NCBI GenBank assembly: GCA_031431435.1
Contig: JANPDI010000119.1
Location: forward strand, 24,678 to 88,677
Length of the DNA: 64,000 bases
Reading direction: 5' to 3'
Source: UKL13-2 sp031431435
Lineage (GTDB): Bacteria; Pseudomonadota; Gammaproteobacteria; Burkholderiales; Usitatibacteraceae
A model generated the notes under the pieces. That model saw only the letters and a program-made list of their open reading frames with translations, made no database searches and had not been told where the DNA came from. Made by a program: the position numbers and the translations under genes. Below are positions 38,432 to 46,462 of this stretch, one piece after another. Within the stretch, counting starts at the first letter, position 1. The number at the start of each line of letters is the position of its first letter.

Positions 38432-39442
38432 CTATTTGCGATTCAGAATGCGTGCCGCCTCGAGCGCAAAATAGCTAAGAATGCCATCCGCGCCGGCGCG
38501 TTTAAAGGCGACAAGCGATTCCATCATCACCGCGTCATGGTCAAGCCAGCCGTTTTGCGCCGCCGCCTTGATCATGGCGTATTCACCCGAGACTTGGTAC
38601 ACAAACGTCGGCGCAGCAAACGTGTCTTTCGCGCGTCGCACAATATCCAAATAGGGCATGCCGGGCTTGACCATCACCATGTCGGCGCCTTCCTGCAAAT
38701 CGAGGGCGATTTCGCGTAGCGCCTCATCCGAATTTGCGGGATCCATTTGGTAGTTTTTCTTGTCGGATTTACCGAGATTAGCGGCAGAGCCAACCGCATC
38801 CCGAAATGGCCCGTAGTAGGCGCTTGCATATTTTGCCGCATAGGCCATGATGGCCGTGTGGATCTGACCGTTCGAATCAAGCGCGGCGCGAATTTTTCCG
38901 ATGCGGCCATCCATCATGTCTGATGGCGCGACAATATCAACACCCGCCTGCGCCTGCATCACGGCCTGCTGTTGCAATACGGCGTTGGTTTCATCATTCA
39001 TGATGTAGCCGTTCGCGTCGATCAGGCCGTCCTGCCCATGGGAAGTGTACGGGTCAAGCGCAACGTCGGTGACGATTCCCAAGTCTGGGAATCGTTGTTT
39101 CAGGGCACGCACAACCTGCGGCACCAGACCGTCGGGATTAAATGCCTCCTCACCGCCCGCGGTCTTTTTTGCTTGATCAACAAGCGGAAAGAGTGCCAAG
39201 GCGGGTATACCAAGGTTTATCGCCTCTTCACAAACGGGAAACAGCTCGTCGAGCGAAAGCCGCTCGATACCGGGCATCGACGCAATCGTCTCGCGGCGCT
39301 TTGTGCCTTCCAGAATGAATACCGGATAAATGAAATCAGCCGGGCTAAGCGATGATTCGCGCACCATGTCCCGCAAAAAAGCAGTCCGCCGCAGACGCCG
39401 CATACGACGATGAGGAAATTCACCGATATCCATTTTTTTCAT
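38432..39442 (-). CDS. hemB: Delta-aminolevulinic acid dehydratase (porphobilinogen synthase)
   Basis: 336 residues from the ATG at 39442. It condenses two 5-aminolevulinate molecules to porphobilinogen. Schiff-base lysines are in AYAAKYASAYYGPFRDA and VMVKPGMPYLD. The substrate region DPYTSHGQDG lacks the three cysteines of zinc-type enzymes, pointing to the magnesium-dependent class. The N-terminus RMRRLRRTAFLRDMVRE is typical. hemL, which makes the substrate, is 3.5 kb away on the same strand. Confidence 0.95.
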   Translation of the reverse strand: MKKMDIGEFPHRRMRRLRRTAFLRDMVRESSLSPADFIYPVFILEGTKRRETIASMPGIERLSLDELFPVCEEAINLGIPALALFPLVDQAKKTAGGEEAFNPDGLVPQVVRALKQRFPDLGIVTDVALDPYTSHGQDGLIDANGYIMNDETNAVLQQQAVMQAQAGVDIVAPSDMMDGRIGKIRAALDSNGQIHTAIMAYAAKYASAYYGPFRDAVGSAANLGKSDKKNYQMDPANSDEALREIALDLQEGADMVMVKPGMPYLDIVRRAKDTFAAPTFVYQVSGEYAMIKAAAQNGWLDHDAVMMESLVAFKRAGADGILSYFALEAARILNRK

Positions 39443-39559
39443 AAGGTTAATTTGGGTGCTGCAAAAAAGATTGGTCGGCATTTAATACTTTTTTCCGCCA
39501 TGTCAACCAAGCCTGAAATCCATCACGCAGTTGAACTTTCACCACGAGCCAGAATCTAT

Positions 39560-39668
39560 GTTGATGAAGCGCTTGCGCTTCCCCGCTTCACCTCCCTGAG
39601 CGGGGCCTTTCAAAAGAGGCTTTCGGGGCATAGGTTAACCCCTTTTCCTATGCCCCATTTTCTTTTTC
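39560..39668 (+). ncRNA. Candidate small RNA between hemB and engB
   Basis: A non-coding stretch with consecutive hairpins on the plus strand: GAAGCGC / GCGCTTC (39566-39581), CCCCGCT / AGCGGGG (39581-39605) with an 11-base loop containing CCTCC, and a terminator-like hairpin GGGGCATAGG / CCTATGCCCC (39625-39656) followed by ATTTTCTTTTT. No plus-strand protein gene precedes the terminator: hemB starts divergently at 39442 and the only open frame runs through the terminator. The CCTCC loop could pair with Shine-Dalgarno sequences. No convincing promoter was found, and the 5' end is a guess. Confidence 0.4.
39625..39667 (+). terminator. Orphan rho-independent terminator in the hemB-engB gap
   Basis: Perfect 10-bp stem GGGGCATAGG / CCTATGCCCC with a 12-base loop and a plus-strand T-rich tail. 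The minus strand beyond the stem is not T-rich, so it reads as terminating a plus-strand transcript although no plus-strand gene lies upstream. Confidence 0.6.
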
Positions 39669-39683
39669 CGATTATCAATCCGC

Positions 39684-40274
39684 TTAGCCGAGCATCTTGG
39701 CGATCTGCTTTTCGGCTTCCTCCACGCCGGTCCTTTTCAACGCAGAAAATAATTGTGCCGTCGCGTTTCGATTGGCGAGCCGCAATTGATCACGAACCAG
39801 CTTCAGCGTTTGCGACTGCTCGCTCTTTGTCAGCTTGTCCGCTTTGGTGAGCAGGCAATGCACCGGCTTGTTGGTGGGCGCATACCAATCCAGCAGACGT
39901 TCGTCGGCCGGCTTAAGTGGATGCCGCGCATCCATGATGAGCACCAGCCCTCTTAACGCTTCGCGGCCGGACACGTAGCTTGCAAGGGTTTGTTCCCAGT
40001 GTGCTTTCACCTCGGGGGGCACCTTGGCATAACCATAACCGGGCAAATCCACCAACGATTTACCCGCACTCAACGCGAAAAAATTGATCAATTGTGTGCG
40101 CCCCGGTGTTTTTGACACAAACGCCAGTCTGTTGTGATTGGCCAGCGTATTGATCGCGGACGATTTTCCTGAGTTGGAGCGGCCGACAAAGGCGATTTCC
40201 GCCCCGATATCCGGCGGAAGCTGCTCTAGATCATGGGCGGAGGCGGTATAGACGACATTGGCAAACAGTTTCAC
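39684..40274 (-). CDS. engB: Ribosome-biogenesis GTP-binding protein EngB (YsxC/YihA)
   Basis: 196 residues from a GTG at 40274 (V/M-KLFANVVYTASAHDLEQLP), the normal family N-terminus; longer readings run into the divergent cytochrome gene. GTPase motifs are G1 GRSNSGKSS, G2 region KTPGRTQLINFF, G3 DLPGYGYAKVP, G4 LTKADKL and the G5-like SALKRTG. It helps assemble the large ribosomal subunit. Divergence from a cytochrome c4 gene is a frequent betaproteobacterial arrangement. Confidence 0.94.
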   Translation of the reverse strand: MKLFANVVYTASAHDLEQLPPDIGAEIAFVGRSNSGKSSAINTLANHNRLAFVSKTPGRTQLINFFALSAGKSLVDLPGYGYAKVPPEVKAHWEQTLASYVSGREALRGLVLIMDARHPLKPADERLLDWYAPTNKPVHCLLTKADKLTKSEQSQTLKLVRDQLRLANRNATAQLFSALKRTGVEEAEKQIAKMLG

Positions 40275-40308
40275 TGGGCGCTCGATCCGGTTTATTCGAT
40301 TTGGTTTT

Positions 40309-40353
40309 CTCTTTGCACGTGATGGGCTAAAATGGCGCCTATCGTGCAAAGAG
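40309..40353. promoter_or_regulatory. 11-bp perfect inverted repeat in the engB/cytochrome c4 promoter region
   Basis: CTCTTTGCACG (40309-40319) and CGTGCAAAGAG (40343-40353) flank a 23-base spacer that holds TAAAAT (40328), a possible -10 for the cytochrome gene whose ATG is at 40371. The geometry suits an operator or an mRNA leader hairpin. Confidence 0.5.
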
Positions 40354-40370
40354 CGTAAAAAGGGTTGGAA

Positions 40371-41078
40371 ATGAAAAATTGGGCAATCTGGGTAAGAATT
40401 TTGGCTTCTGCCGCGACGGTGGTCGGTTCGACCGTATTTGCAGCCGCTGCCGAGCCTGCAAAATCCGAGGCAAAGGCACCTGCCCCCGCACCTACCCACG
40501 CCGAACGTCTGGATCGTGGCAAACAAATCGCCGGTACCGTATGTGTCGCGTGCCACGGCTTGGACGGTTACAGCCCGATTTCAGCGAATCCAAATATCGC
40601 CGGGATGCCAGCCGAGTATATCGCCAAGCAACTCGATTTATACAGGTCGGGCGGACGCGCAAACGTCATTATGCAGGGTATGGCCGCCAATCTGTCGCCA
40701 GGCGACATGAAGGCGCTTGGAACGTACTATTACGCACAACGCGGTAACACCAATGCGGTTGCACGCGACAAGACAATTGCCGAACGCGGCCAGATGATCT
40801 ACCGCGCCGGCATTGCAGAGGCAAAGGTGCCGTCATGCGCGGGCTGTCACGGTGGGCTCGGCGCCGGTATTCCCGCGCTATACCCAAAACTTGCCGGGCA
40901 ATGGCCTGAATATTCGATTGCGCAACTCAAGGCGTATGCAACTGGCGAACGCAAGAACACACAAATGAACGCCATCGCAAGCAGGATGAAGGAAAGCGAT
41001 CTGGTCGCGGTGGCTGAATACATGGCCGGCATGAGGCCAGCAAGTACATCTGCAGCCAAAATTATTGCCGCGAAGTAG
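40371..41078 (+). CDS. Di-heme cytochrome c4-type protein
   Basis: 235 residues from the ATG at 40371. A Sec signal peptide (WVRILASAATVVGSTVFAAAAEP) leads to two similar cytochrome c domains, each with a heme site: CVACHG at about residue 60 and CAGCHG at about residue 160. Repeated IAGMPAEYIAKQL / LAGQWPEYSIAQL and the Met-containing segments downstream are expected axial-ligand regions. Such periplasmic cytochromes pass electrons from the bc1 complex to terminal oxidases. It ends in a long terminator hairpin shared with the convergent gene. Confidence 0.92.
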   Translation: MKNWAIWVRILASAATVVGSTVFAAAAEPAKSEAKAPAPAPTHAERLDRGKQIAGTVCVACHGLDGYSPISANPNIAGMPAEYIAKQLDLYRSGGRANVIMQGMAANLSPGDMKALGTYYYAQRGNTNAVARDKTIAERGQMIYRAGIAEAKVPSCAGCHGGLGAGIPALYPKLAGQWPEYSIAQLKAYATGERKNTQMNAIASRMKESDLVAVAEYMAGMRPASTSAAKIIAAK

Positions 41079-41112
41079 AGTTGCCCGGCGCTTTACCTGC
41101 CGGACAGATTCC

Positions 41113-41150
41113 GCAACAAAATGCCGCACACTGATGCGGCATTTTGTTGC
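41113..41150. terminator. Bidirectional terminator after cytochrome c4
   Basis: A perfect 16-bp stem, GCAACAAAATGCCGCA / TGCGGCATTTTGTTGC, with a 6-base loop. The arms carry A- and T-runs so it can act in both directions, between the cytochrome gene and the convergent GGDEF gene. Confidence 0.85.
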
Positions 41151-41159
41151 CCGCGACAG

Positions 41160-41855
41160 TCAGACTCCGGTGCGCATGGCTTTCTCGAAAACGCACACGC
41201 GGTTGCGTCCCGCGCGTTTTGCGGCGTACATCGCGATATCGGCACACTTCATCAACACCTCGCGATCATCGCCGTGCGCAGGGAAAAAACTCACGCCAAT
41301 ACTAACCGTCACCTGCGCCTCGCCGCCCCTGATCGAGAATGGTTTGGCAATGCTCTCAACCAGTTTGTTTGCCACCAAGCCAGCTGTTTCTTGATCCGAG
41401 AGTTGCGGCACAACCACCAGAAACTCGTCACCGCCAAGCCTTGCAATAAAGTCTGAGTCACGCAATACGGCGATTGCGCGTTGCGCGACGATTTTCAACA
41501 ATTCATCGCCGGCATCATGACCCATTCCGTCGTTTACCGCCTTGAACCCGTCGAGATCAAGCAACATGATCGTAAAGCCGCCAAGCGCGCGCTGTGTTGC
41601 GGCATCAGCCAATCTGGCATCTAGATGCTCAATGGCCGCCGGTCGATTTGGTAATCTGGTCAATGAGTCGTGCATGGCGTAGTAGGCGATTTTTTCACGT
41701 GCGGCAATTTGATCATTTGATAACCTGCGCACAACACCGTGAAAAAACACCAGTACCAGCGCAGAACTTGATATTAACGCGACAATCCACTGCTGTGTAC
41801 ATTCAGCCAGCGCGACCTGCTGACGTTCAATCCCCCAACAAATCCCGAGCGTCAA
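41160..41855 (-). CDS. GGDEF diguanylate cyclase, likely the C-terminal half of a broken gene
   Basis: 231 residues with one transmembrane helix (WIVALISSSALVLVFFHGVV) and a GGDEF domain. The domain looks catalytically complete: YYAMHDSLTRLPNR, MLLDLDGFKAVND, an intact GGDEF motif in RLGGDEFLVVV, and the RxxD inhibitory site five residues upstream (RDSD). It would make cyclic di-GMP. No normal start is present: the frame opens at a TTG (41855) in mid-sequence. Just upstream on the same strand is a CHASE3-like sensor half that ends at a stop codon. I infer a formerly single CHASE3-like/TM/GGDEF protein split by a stop and a frameshift; the GGDEF half could still be expressed separately. Confidence 0.75.
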   Translation of the reverse strand: MTLGICWGIERQQVALAECTQQWIVALISSSALVLVFFHGVVRRLSNDQIAAREKIAYYAMHDSLTRLPNRPAAIEHLDARLADAATQRALGGFTIMLLDLDGFKAVNDGMGHDAGDELLKIVAQRAIAVLRDSDFIARLGGDEFLVVVPQLSDQETAGLVANKLVESIAKPFSIRGGEAQVTVSIGVSFFPAHGDDREVLMKCADIAMYAAKRAGRNRVCVFEKAMRTGV

Positions 41856-41886
41856 GCAGGATGCCGCGCGTCAATATGATAGCGTC

Positions 41887-42345
41887 TTACCGCAAAGTTA
41901 GGCCTGCTCGCTCTCGAATCAGTTTCTTCGCCGCTTCGAAACCGCTTGCCGTCCGTGCGTTAACAATATTTTTCTGCGCCTCGACAATTCCGTCAACATG
42001 GCGGCGAAGCAGGTCGTATTGTGCGTCGAGTATGGGCAATTCCGCGCGTTTGTTTGCCAGATAGCTCATTTCAGCAAGCATTTCAACCTCGCCCTGTCGA
42101 TAGCGGCCGCGATCCCGATTCTCACCCGTGAGGACGTCGTTGCGCTCGGCATTGTCGATTGCCGGCGCGTGAAAACGAACCGCCTCCAAACTCGAGATGA
42201 TGCGCTGCATGCCTGGCACCCGCGCACTCGCTGCAATCAGGTTTTCCAGCGCCCTGACCGACACCGTTGATACCGTAATAATCGCCACAACAGCAAAAAC
42301 AAATGCAATCAGCGCTGCCCGATCAACGGTAAGGGTCGGCGTCAC
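41887..42345 (-). pseudogene. CHASE3-like sensor half of the split GGDEF gene
   Basis: About 152 residues from a GTG at 42345. An N-terminal transmembrane helix (ALIAFVFAVVAIITVSTVSV) precedes a helical extracytoplasmic region with the look of CHASE3 (RIISSLEAVRFHAPAIDNAERNDVLTG). It stops at a TAA (41887-41889) after RERAGLTLR. Reading on past the stop in the same frame gives another 18 plausible residues (DAIILTRGILLDARDLL) and then a one-base shift joins the GGDEF frame at IERQQVALAE. This continuity is the evidence for a single broken gene. It lies 11 bases after hemL. Confidence 0.65.
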
Positions 42346-42355
42346 GTATGCCGGC

Positions 42356-43669
42356 TTATCCGCGCATCTCCGCAAACGCTTCGCGTGCGCAGGCGATGGT
42401 ATGGTCAATGTCGGCGTCGGTATGGGCTTTTGAGACAAAGCCGGCCTCAAATGCCGATGGGGCCAAGTAGACACCTCGCGTGAGCATTGCGTGGAAAAAG
42501 CGATTGAAGCGGTCGCGATTCGATTGCATCACATCGGCATATGAAATGGGTGGCACGCTTGAAAAGAAAATGCCAAACATGCCGCCAAGACTCGCGGCAG
42601 AAAATACTTCTCCCGCCTCTTTCGCAGCAGCGGTCAGACCAACACACAAGCGTGTGGTGCTGGCCGAAAGCGCCTCATAGAAACCCGGCGCGGATATCAA
42701 TTCAAGGGTCTTTAATCCAGCTGCAACAGCTACTGGATTTCCGGATAAAGTTCCCGCCTGGTAAACGCCGCCTAGCGGCGCCATATGCGCCATGATGTCA
42801 CGACGCCCGCCAAACGCGCCGACCGGCATACCGCCGCCAATCACCTTCCCAAGCGTGGTTAGGTCAGGGGTGATACCGTAATGTCCCTGCGCGCCATGCA
42901 AACCGACACGAAATCCGGTCATCACCTCATCAAATATCAGAATTGCGCCGTGTTTGGTGCATAACGTCCGTAACATTTGCATGTAGCCCATTGAGGGCAT
43001 GACAAAATTCATATTGCCCGCAATGGGCTCGATAATGACGCATGCCAACTGGTCGCCGATGCTTGAAAAAGTTCTCTCCAATTCTGCTTGATTGTTATAG
43101 GTTAGAACGATCGTATCCGCTGCGACAACCGCCGGAACACCTGCCGAGCTCGGATTGCCGAACGTCAGTGCGCCGGAGCCAGCCTTGACCAATAGCGAGT
43201 CGGCATGTCCGTGGTAACAACCTTCAAATTTTACGATCTTGTCGCGCCCTGTTGCGCCTCGCGCAAGGCGGATCGCACTCATGGTTGCCTCGGTCCCGGA
43301 ACTGACCAACCGGACCTGTTCAAGCGACGGCAACAATTTGCATAACAATTCGGCCATGTCGAGTTCAGCCTCGGTCGGGGCACCAAAACTCAGGCCGTCA
43401 ACGGCACGGGCCTGCAATGCGGCGACAACTTCCGGATTGGCGTGTCCAAGAATGGCGGGGCCCCATGAACCGACATAGTCAACGTAGCGATTGCCGTCCA
43501 CGTCCCAAAGGTAGGCGCCTTGCGCCTTCTTGAAAAAAACCGGTGTCCCGCCGACGGCGCGGAATGCACGTACCGGCGAATTGACGCCGCCGGGGATGAC
43601 CCGTTGCGACTTCTCGAATAACATCTTGCTGTTGTCGAAGCTAAATGGGACTGGCATACCGATGTTCAT
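42356..43669 (-). CDS. hemL: Glutamate-1-semialdehyde 2,1-aminomutase
   Basis: About 437 residues. It is a PLP enzyme that makes 5-aminolevulinate from glutamate-1-semialdehyde in the C5 pathway, feeding HemB. Seen are RVIPGGVNSPVRAF, the PLP-binding ILIFDEVMTGFRV, the Schiff-base Lys in TTLGKVIGGGMPVGAFGG, and YQAGTLSGNPVAVAAG. The start is one of several close codons (43669 or 43657), overlapping the end of thiE by up to 29 bases. Genes thiD, thiE and hemL run together, the common betaproteobacterial order. Confidence 0.95.
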   Translation of the reverse strand: MNIGMPVPFSFDNSKMLFEKSQRVIPGGVNSPVRAFRAVGGTPVFFKKAQGAYLWDVDGNRYVDYVGSWGPAILGHANPEVVAALQARAVDGLSFGAPTEAELDMAELLCKLLPSLEQVRLVSSGTEATMSAIRLARGATGRDKIVKFEGCYHGHADSLLVKAGSGALTFGNPSSAGVPAVVAADTIVLTYNNQAELERTFSSIGDQLACVIIEPIAGNMNFVMPSMGYMQMLRTLCTKHGAILIFDEVMTGFRVGLHGAQGHYGITPDLTTLGKVIGGGMPVGAFGGRRDIMAHMAPLGGVYQAGTLSGNPVAVAAGLKTLELISAPGFYEALSASTTRLCVGLTAAAKEAGEVFSAASLGGMFGIFFSSVPPISYADVMQSNRDRFNRFFHAMLTRGVYLAPSAFEAGFVSKAHTDADIDHTIACAREAFAEMRG

Positions 43670-44351
43670 TTTCAAAAAGTGTGGAGAAACGTTTGACGCG
43701 GGTGGTGATGGTGTCAGACGCGCTGACGGAACCCATCGAAAAAATTCCCGAAATCACGGCGAGCGAGTCTGCACCCGCTTCAATCACGCGTGGGGCATTA
43801 TCAACCGTGATGCCGCCGATGGCCACGACCGGTACACCAAGCGTATCTTTCGCGCGGCGAATGAGGTCCACACTTGCGGATTGCGCGTTGGGCTTGGTCA
43901 CCGACGGAAACACACTGCCGAATGCAATGTAGTCGGCGCCGGCTGCAACTGCGGCCTCAGCCATCGAAAAATCGCCGTAACAGGAAATGCCGATGATAAA
44001 CGCCTCGCCCTGGGCATTCTTTGCCGCACGAATTCTTCCTGTCAAGGTCGCCAAAGGCACATCATGGCGGCCCCAATGCACACCGTCGGCGCGGACAAAT
44101 TGGGCCAACGACAAATCGTCGTTAACAATCATTATCGCGCCAGCCAATTTGGCCATTTGACGGCAATGCGCCGCTTCGCGTCGTTGAACGTTTTCTAAAC
44201 ACGATTTGCGTCGATATTGAAGCAAGCGCACACCTGCGCTGAAAGCCTCCTCAAGCATCGCGTTTAGCGTATTTGAGTCCGGCTCATCGGGTGTGATCGC
44301 ATAGAGGCCTTGGATTCGCGCATTGGTGACTCGATTCGACGCCATTACCAT
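43641..44351 (-). CDS. thiE: Thiamine-phosphate synthase
   Basis: About 236 residues. It joins HMP diphosphate and thiazole phosphate to thiamine phosphate. Motifs are GLYAITPDE, the substrate Arg/Lys region VRLLQYRRK, the metal-binding IVNDDLSLA, GISCYGDFSMAEAAVAAGADYIAFGSVFPS and the phosphate site VAIGGITVDNAPRVIEAGADS. Start codons at 44360 (GTG), 44351 or 44345 are possible. It lies directly after thiD. Confidence 0.94.
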   Translation of the reverse strand: MVMASNRVTNARIQGLYAITPDEPDSNTLNAMLEEAFSAGVRLLQYRRKSCLENVQRREAAHCRQMAKLAGAIMIVNDDLSLAQFVRADGVHWGRHDVPLATLTGRIRAAKNAQGEAFIIGISCYGDFSMAEAAVAAGADYIAFGSVFPSVTKPNAQSASVDLIRRAKDTLGVPVVAIGGITVDNAPRVIEAGADSLAVISGIFSMGSVSASDTITTRVKRFSTLFENEHRYASPI

Positions 44352-44362
44352 TCCGGACACAA

Positions 44363-45283
44363 TCAGTGCCGCGAACCCGTCGGCTCAACATCGGGCTTCG
44401 GCGACCCCGTGTTGCCGGCCCCCGGAGCCGCATCAGTTTTGTCGTCAGTTTCACTGAGCGCATCACTGTCGTCGTCACGCGCCCAAAACATCCGGTCGGG
44501 GATGTGTTGACCCATGCCGGGCCGAAACCCGAACTTAAGCGTCTGCCAAGTGTATTCCTGCGCCTCACGCACCGCCTCGTCAATGTCCATGCCGCGCGCA
44601 ATTGTCGCCGCTAACGCCGCCGCCAGCGTGCACCCAGACCCGTGGTAGCTGCCGGGAAGCCGCTGCCATCGGTCCGCACGCATCATGCCGCGATCACCGT
44701 ACAGGGTATTGATTACCTCCAGCGTTGCGTCGTGCGTGCCGGTGACCAACACATACTCCGCGCCAAGATCCGTCAGGCGTCGGACCAATCGCTCGTGACT
44801 GACCGTTTCGTCATCGTCGTCAGTCATCACCAGCCGTCGAAGTTCGGGGGTGTTGGGGGTGATGACGGTCGTCTGCGGAATAATCATTTCGCGAATTGCC
44901 TCCATCGCCTCCTCGTTGGCAAATTCATCGCCGCGCGCAGACGACAAAACCGGGTCGAAAATGAGCGGAATCTCGGGATAGTCTGAAACAATTTCGGCGA
45001 TTGCAGCAATGTTTTCGGCGCTACCCATCACACCCAGTTTGAACGCTGCGATCGGAATATCTTCAAGAATTGCCCGGGCTTGATCCGCCACCCAATCTGC
45101 ATCGATCACCTGAATCCCTTCGACACCAGAGGTATCTTGCACGGTGATTGCCGTGACAACCGATAACGGATGGCAACCCATGCTCGCGAGCGTGAGCAGG
45201 TCGGCCTGAAGCCCGGCCCCTCCGGAAGGGTCAGTGGCAGAAAACGTCAATACGGCTGGGGGTGATTTAATGGCAACAGACAT
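44363..45283 (-). CDS. thiD: Hydroxymethylpyrimidine (phospho)kinase
   Basis: 306 residues from the ATG at 45283. A ribokinase-fold enzyme that phosphorylates HMP and HMP-phosphate. Key features are LTFSATDPSGGAGLQADLLTLASMG at the N-terminus, the middle VITPNTPELRRL, and the anion-hole loop PGSYHGSGCTLAAALA near the C-terminus. The last 38 or so residues form an acidic low-complexity tail (RDDDSDALSETDDKTD and onward) that typical ThiD proteins of about 265 residues lack. No TPP riboswitch was recognised in the 180 bases upstream. Confidence 0.93.
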   Translation of the reverse strand: MSVAIKSPPAVLTFSATDPSGGAGLQADLLTLASMGCHPLSVVTAITVQDTSGVEGIQVIDADWVADQARAILEDIPIAAFKLGVMGSAENIAAIAEIVSDYPEIPLIFDPVLSSARGDEFANEEAMEAIREMIIPQTTVITPNTPELRRLVMTDDDDETVSHERLVRRLTDLGAEYVLVTGTHDATLEVINTLYGDRGMMRADRWQRLPGSYHGSGCTLAAALAATIARGMDIDEAVREAQEYTWQTLKFGFRPGMGQHIPDRMFWARDDDSDALSETDDKTDAAPGAGNTGSPKPDVEPTGSRH

Positions 45284-45463
45284 GATGAGTTTGAAGGTGA
45301 CGAGTCCGGCGACCGGCTGATCACAAAAGCAGAAACAATAATTCGGCGTCAAAACCGCTAGAATTCAGCGCTGCCGCGTTAAAGAAAATGCATTGTATCG
45401 CCGTAATAAGGTCTGTACCCATTTTTGCCGCCCACTCCTGCAAATTCATTCACAAGACTGTAT

Positions 45464-45649
45464 ATGACCGATCCGCTTGCTGCGACCAAAACCTGGATGT
45501 GCCTTGTTTGCGGCTTTATTTATGACGAAGCGGTGGGCTGGCCCGACGACGGGATCGCCGCTGGCACGCGCTGGGAGGATGTTCCCGTCGGCTGGGCCTG
45601 CCCGGAATGCGGTGCACGGAAAGATGATTTTGAAATGGTCGAGCTGTAA
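45464..45649 (+). CDS. Rubredoxin
   Basis: 61 residues from the ATG at 45464. A small iron protein with the two CxxCG knuckles that bind one iron, CLVCGF and CPECGA, and the conserved aromatic and acidic core residues (YDEAVGWPDDGIAAGTRWEDVP). It transfers electrons, often to peroxide-removing or hydroxylase systems; no partner is nearby. It is divergent from thiD and upstream of pilG, an order common in Betaproteobacteria. No terminator was seen before pilG. Confidence 0.95.
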   Translation: MTDPLAATKTWMCLVCGFIYDEAVGWPDDGIAAGTRWEDVPVGWACPECGARKDDFEMVEL

Positions 45650-45924
45650 TTCGCCGGACTTAAAAGAATTTTATGATCCGGCATCGTAAGAAATTGCGTG
45701 GCATTTTCAGCGTTCGGGATGTATTCCGGCAAATAAACTTATAATGATGTTTGAATTTACGGTTGTTAGTCCTAAAGCGGTGATGTATGTTGGCGTCCAG
45801 CGCATTGTTTCCAGCATTCGATGCGCTAACATCGTCAGTACCCGGTTGCCAAATAAGGCTGGCGATATTCCGGCGGTAGGCGGGCAGGGTTTTATGTCGG
45901 TGGCGAAAAATAGAAAGTGACTTT

Positions 45925-46338
45925 GTGGCAGACACAAAAGCATTGTCGGGTACGCGGGTAATGGTGATCGATGATTCGAACACTATCCGACGTAGCGCCG
46001 AAATTTTTCTGATGCAAGCCGGTTGCCAGGTCATATTGGCGGAGAACGGCTTTGACGCGCTTGCCAAAATCGCAGATCACCAGCCTGATGTCATCTTTGT
46101 AGACATCATGATGCCGCGCCTTGATGGGTATCAGACCTGCGCATTGATCAAGAAAAGTGGGAAACACAAGGCCACGCCCGTCATTATGCTGTCCTCCAAA
46201 GACAGTTTGTTTGACCGCGCACGCGGCAGGATGGTTGGATCAGACGAATATTTGACCAAACCGTTTTCAAAAGAAAGCCTGCTAAAAGCGGTCGGGGTGC
46301 ACCTTGCGAATCGCGCGGCGCAGCAAAATGCCGCTTAA
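45925..46338 (+). CDS. pilG: PilG-type response regulator
   Basis: 137 residues from a GTG at 45925. A stand-alone CheY-like receiver domain: RVMVIDDSNTIRRSAE, phospho-Asp in VIFVDIMMPRLDGYQ, Thr/Ser in VIMLSSKDSLFDRARGRMVGSD and the Lys in EYLTKPFS. By family knowledge PilG stimulates pilus extension in the Pil-Chp system. The 275 bases upstream contain a TATAAT hexamer near 45739 and no gene. Confidence 0.9.
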   Translation: MADTKALSGTRVMVIDDSNTIRRSAEIFLMQAGCQVILAENGFDALAKIADHQPDVIFVDIMMPRLDGYQTCALIKKSGKHKATPVIMLSSKDSLFDRARGRMVGSDEYLTKPFSKESLLKAVGVHLANRAAQQNAA

Positions 46339-46462
46339 GTGGTGATTCTCAATCCGGGAATGCGGGCGGGGAGTCTGACGCAATCGCCAAAACAGACCCA
46401 ATACTTATAAAATTGATGTTTCGTCGTTATTTTTTTGACCCCGCCTTGTTGGAGTAAACCAA

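Noticed and set aside
39499..39850. Plus-strand peptide starting MSTKPEIHHAVEL
   Set aside because: The frame continues through a terminator hairpin and into the antisense of engB, so it is unlikely to be translated as such.
45284..45463. TPP riboswitch upstream of thiD
   Set aside because: The conserved THI-box CTGAGA and its partner segments were not found on the minus strand here.
45799..45827. AGCGCAT / ATGCGCT inverted repeat upstream of pilG
   Set aside because: 7-bp arms with a 15-base spacer are within what chance would give in 275 bases, and it has no clear link to a promoter.
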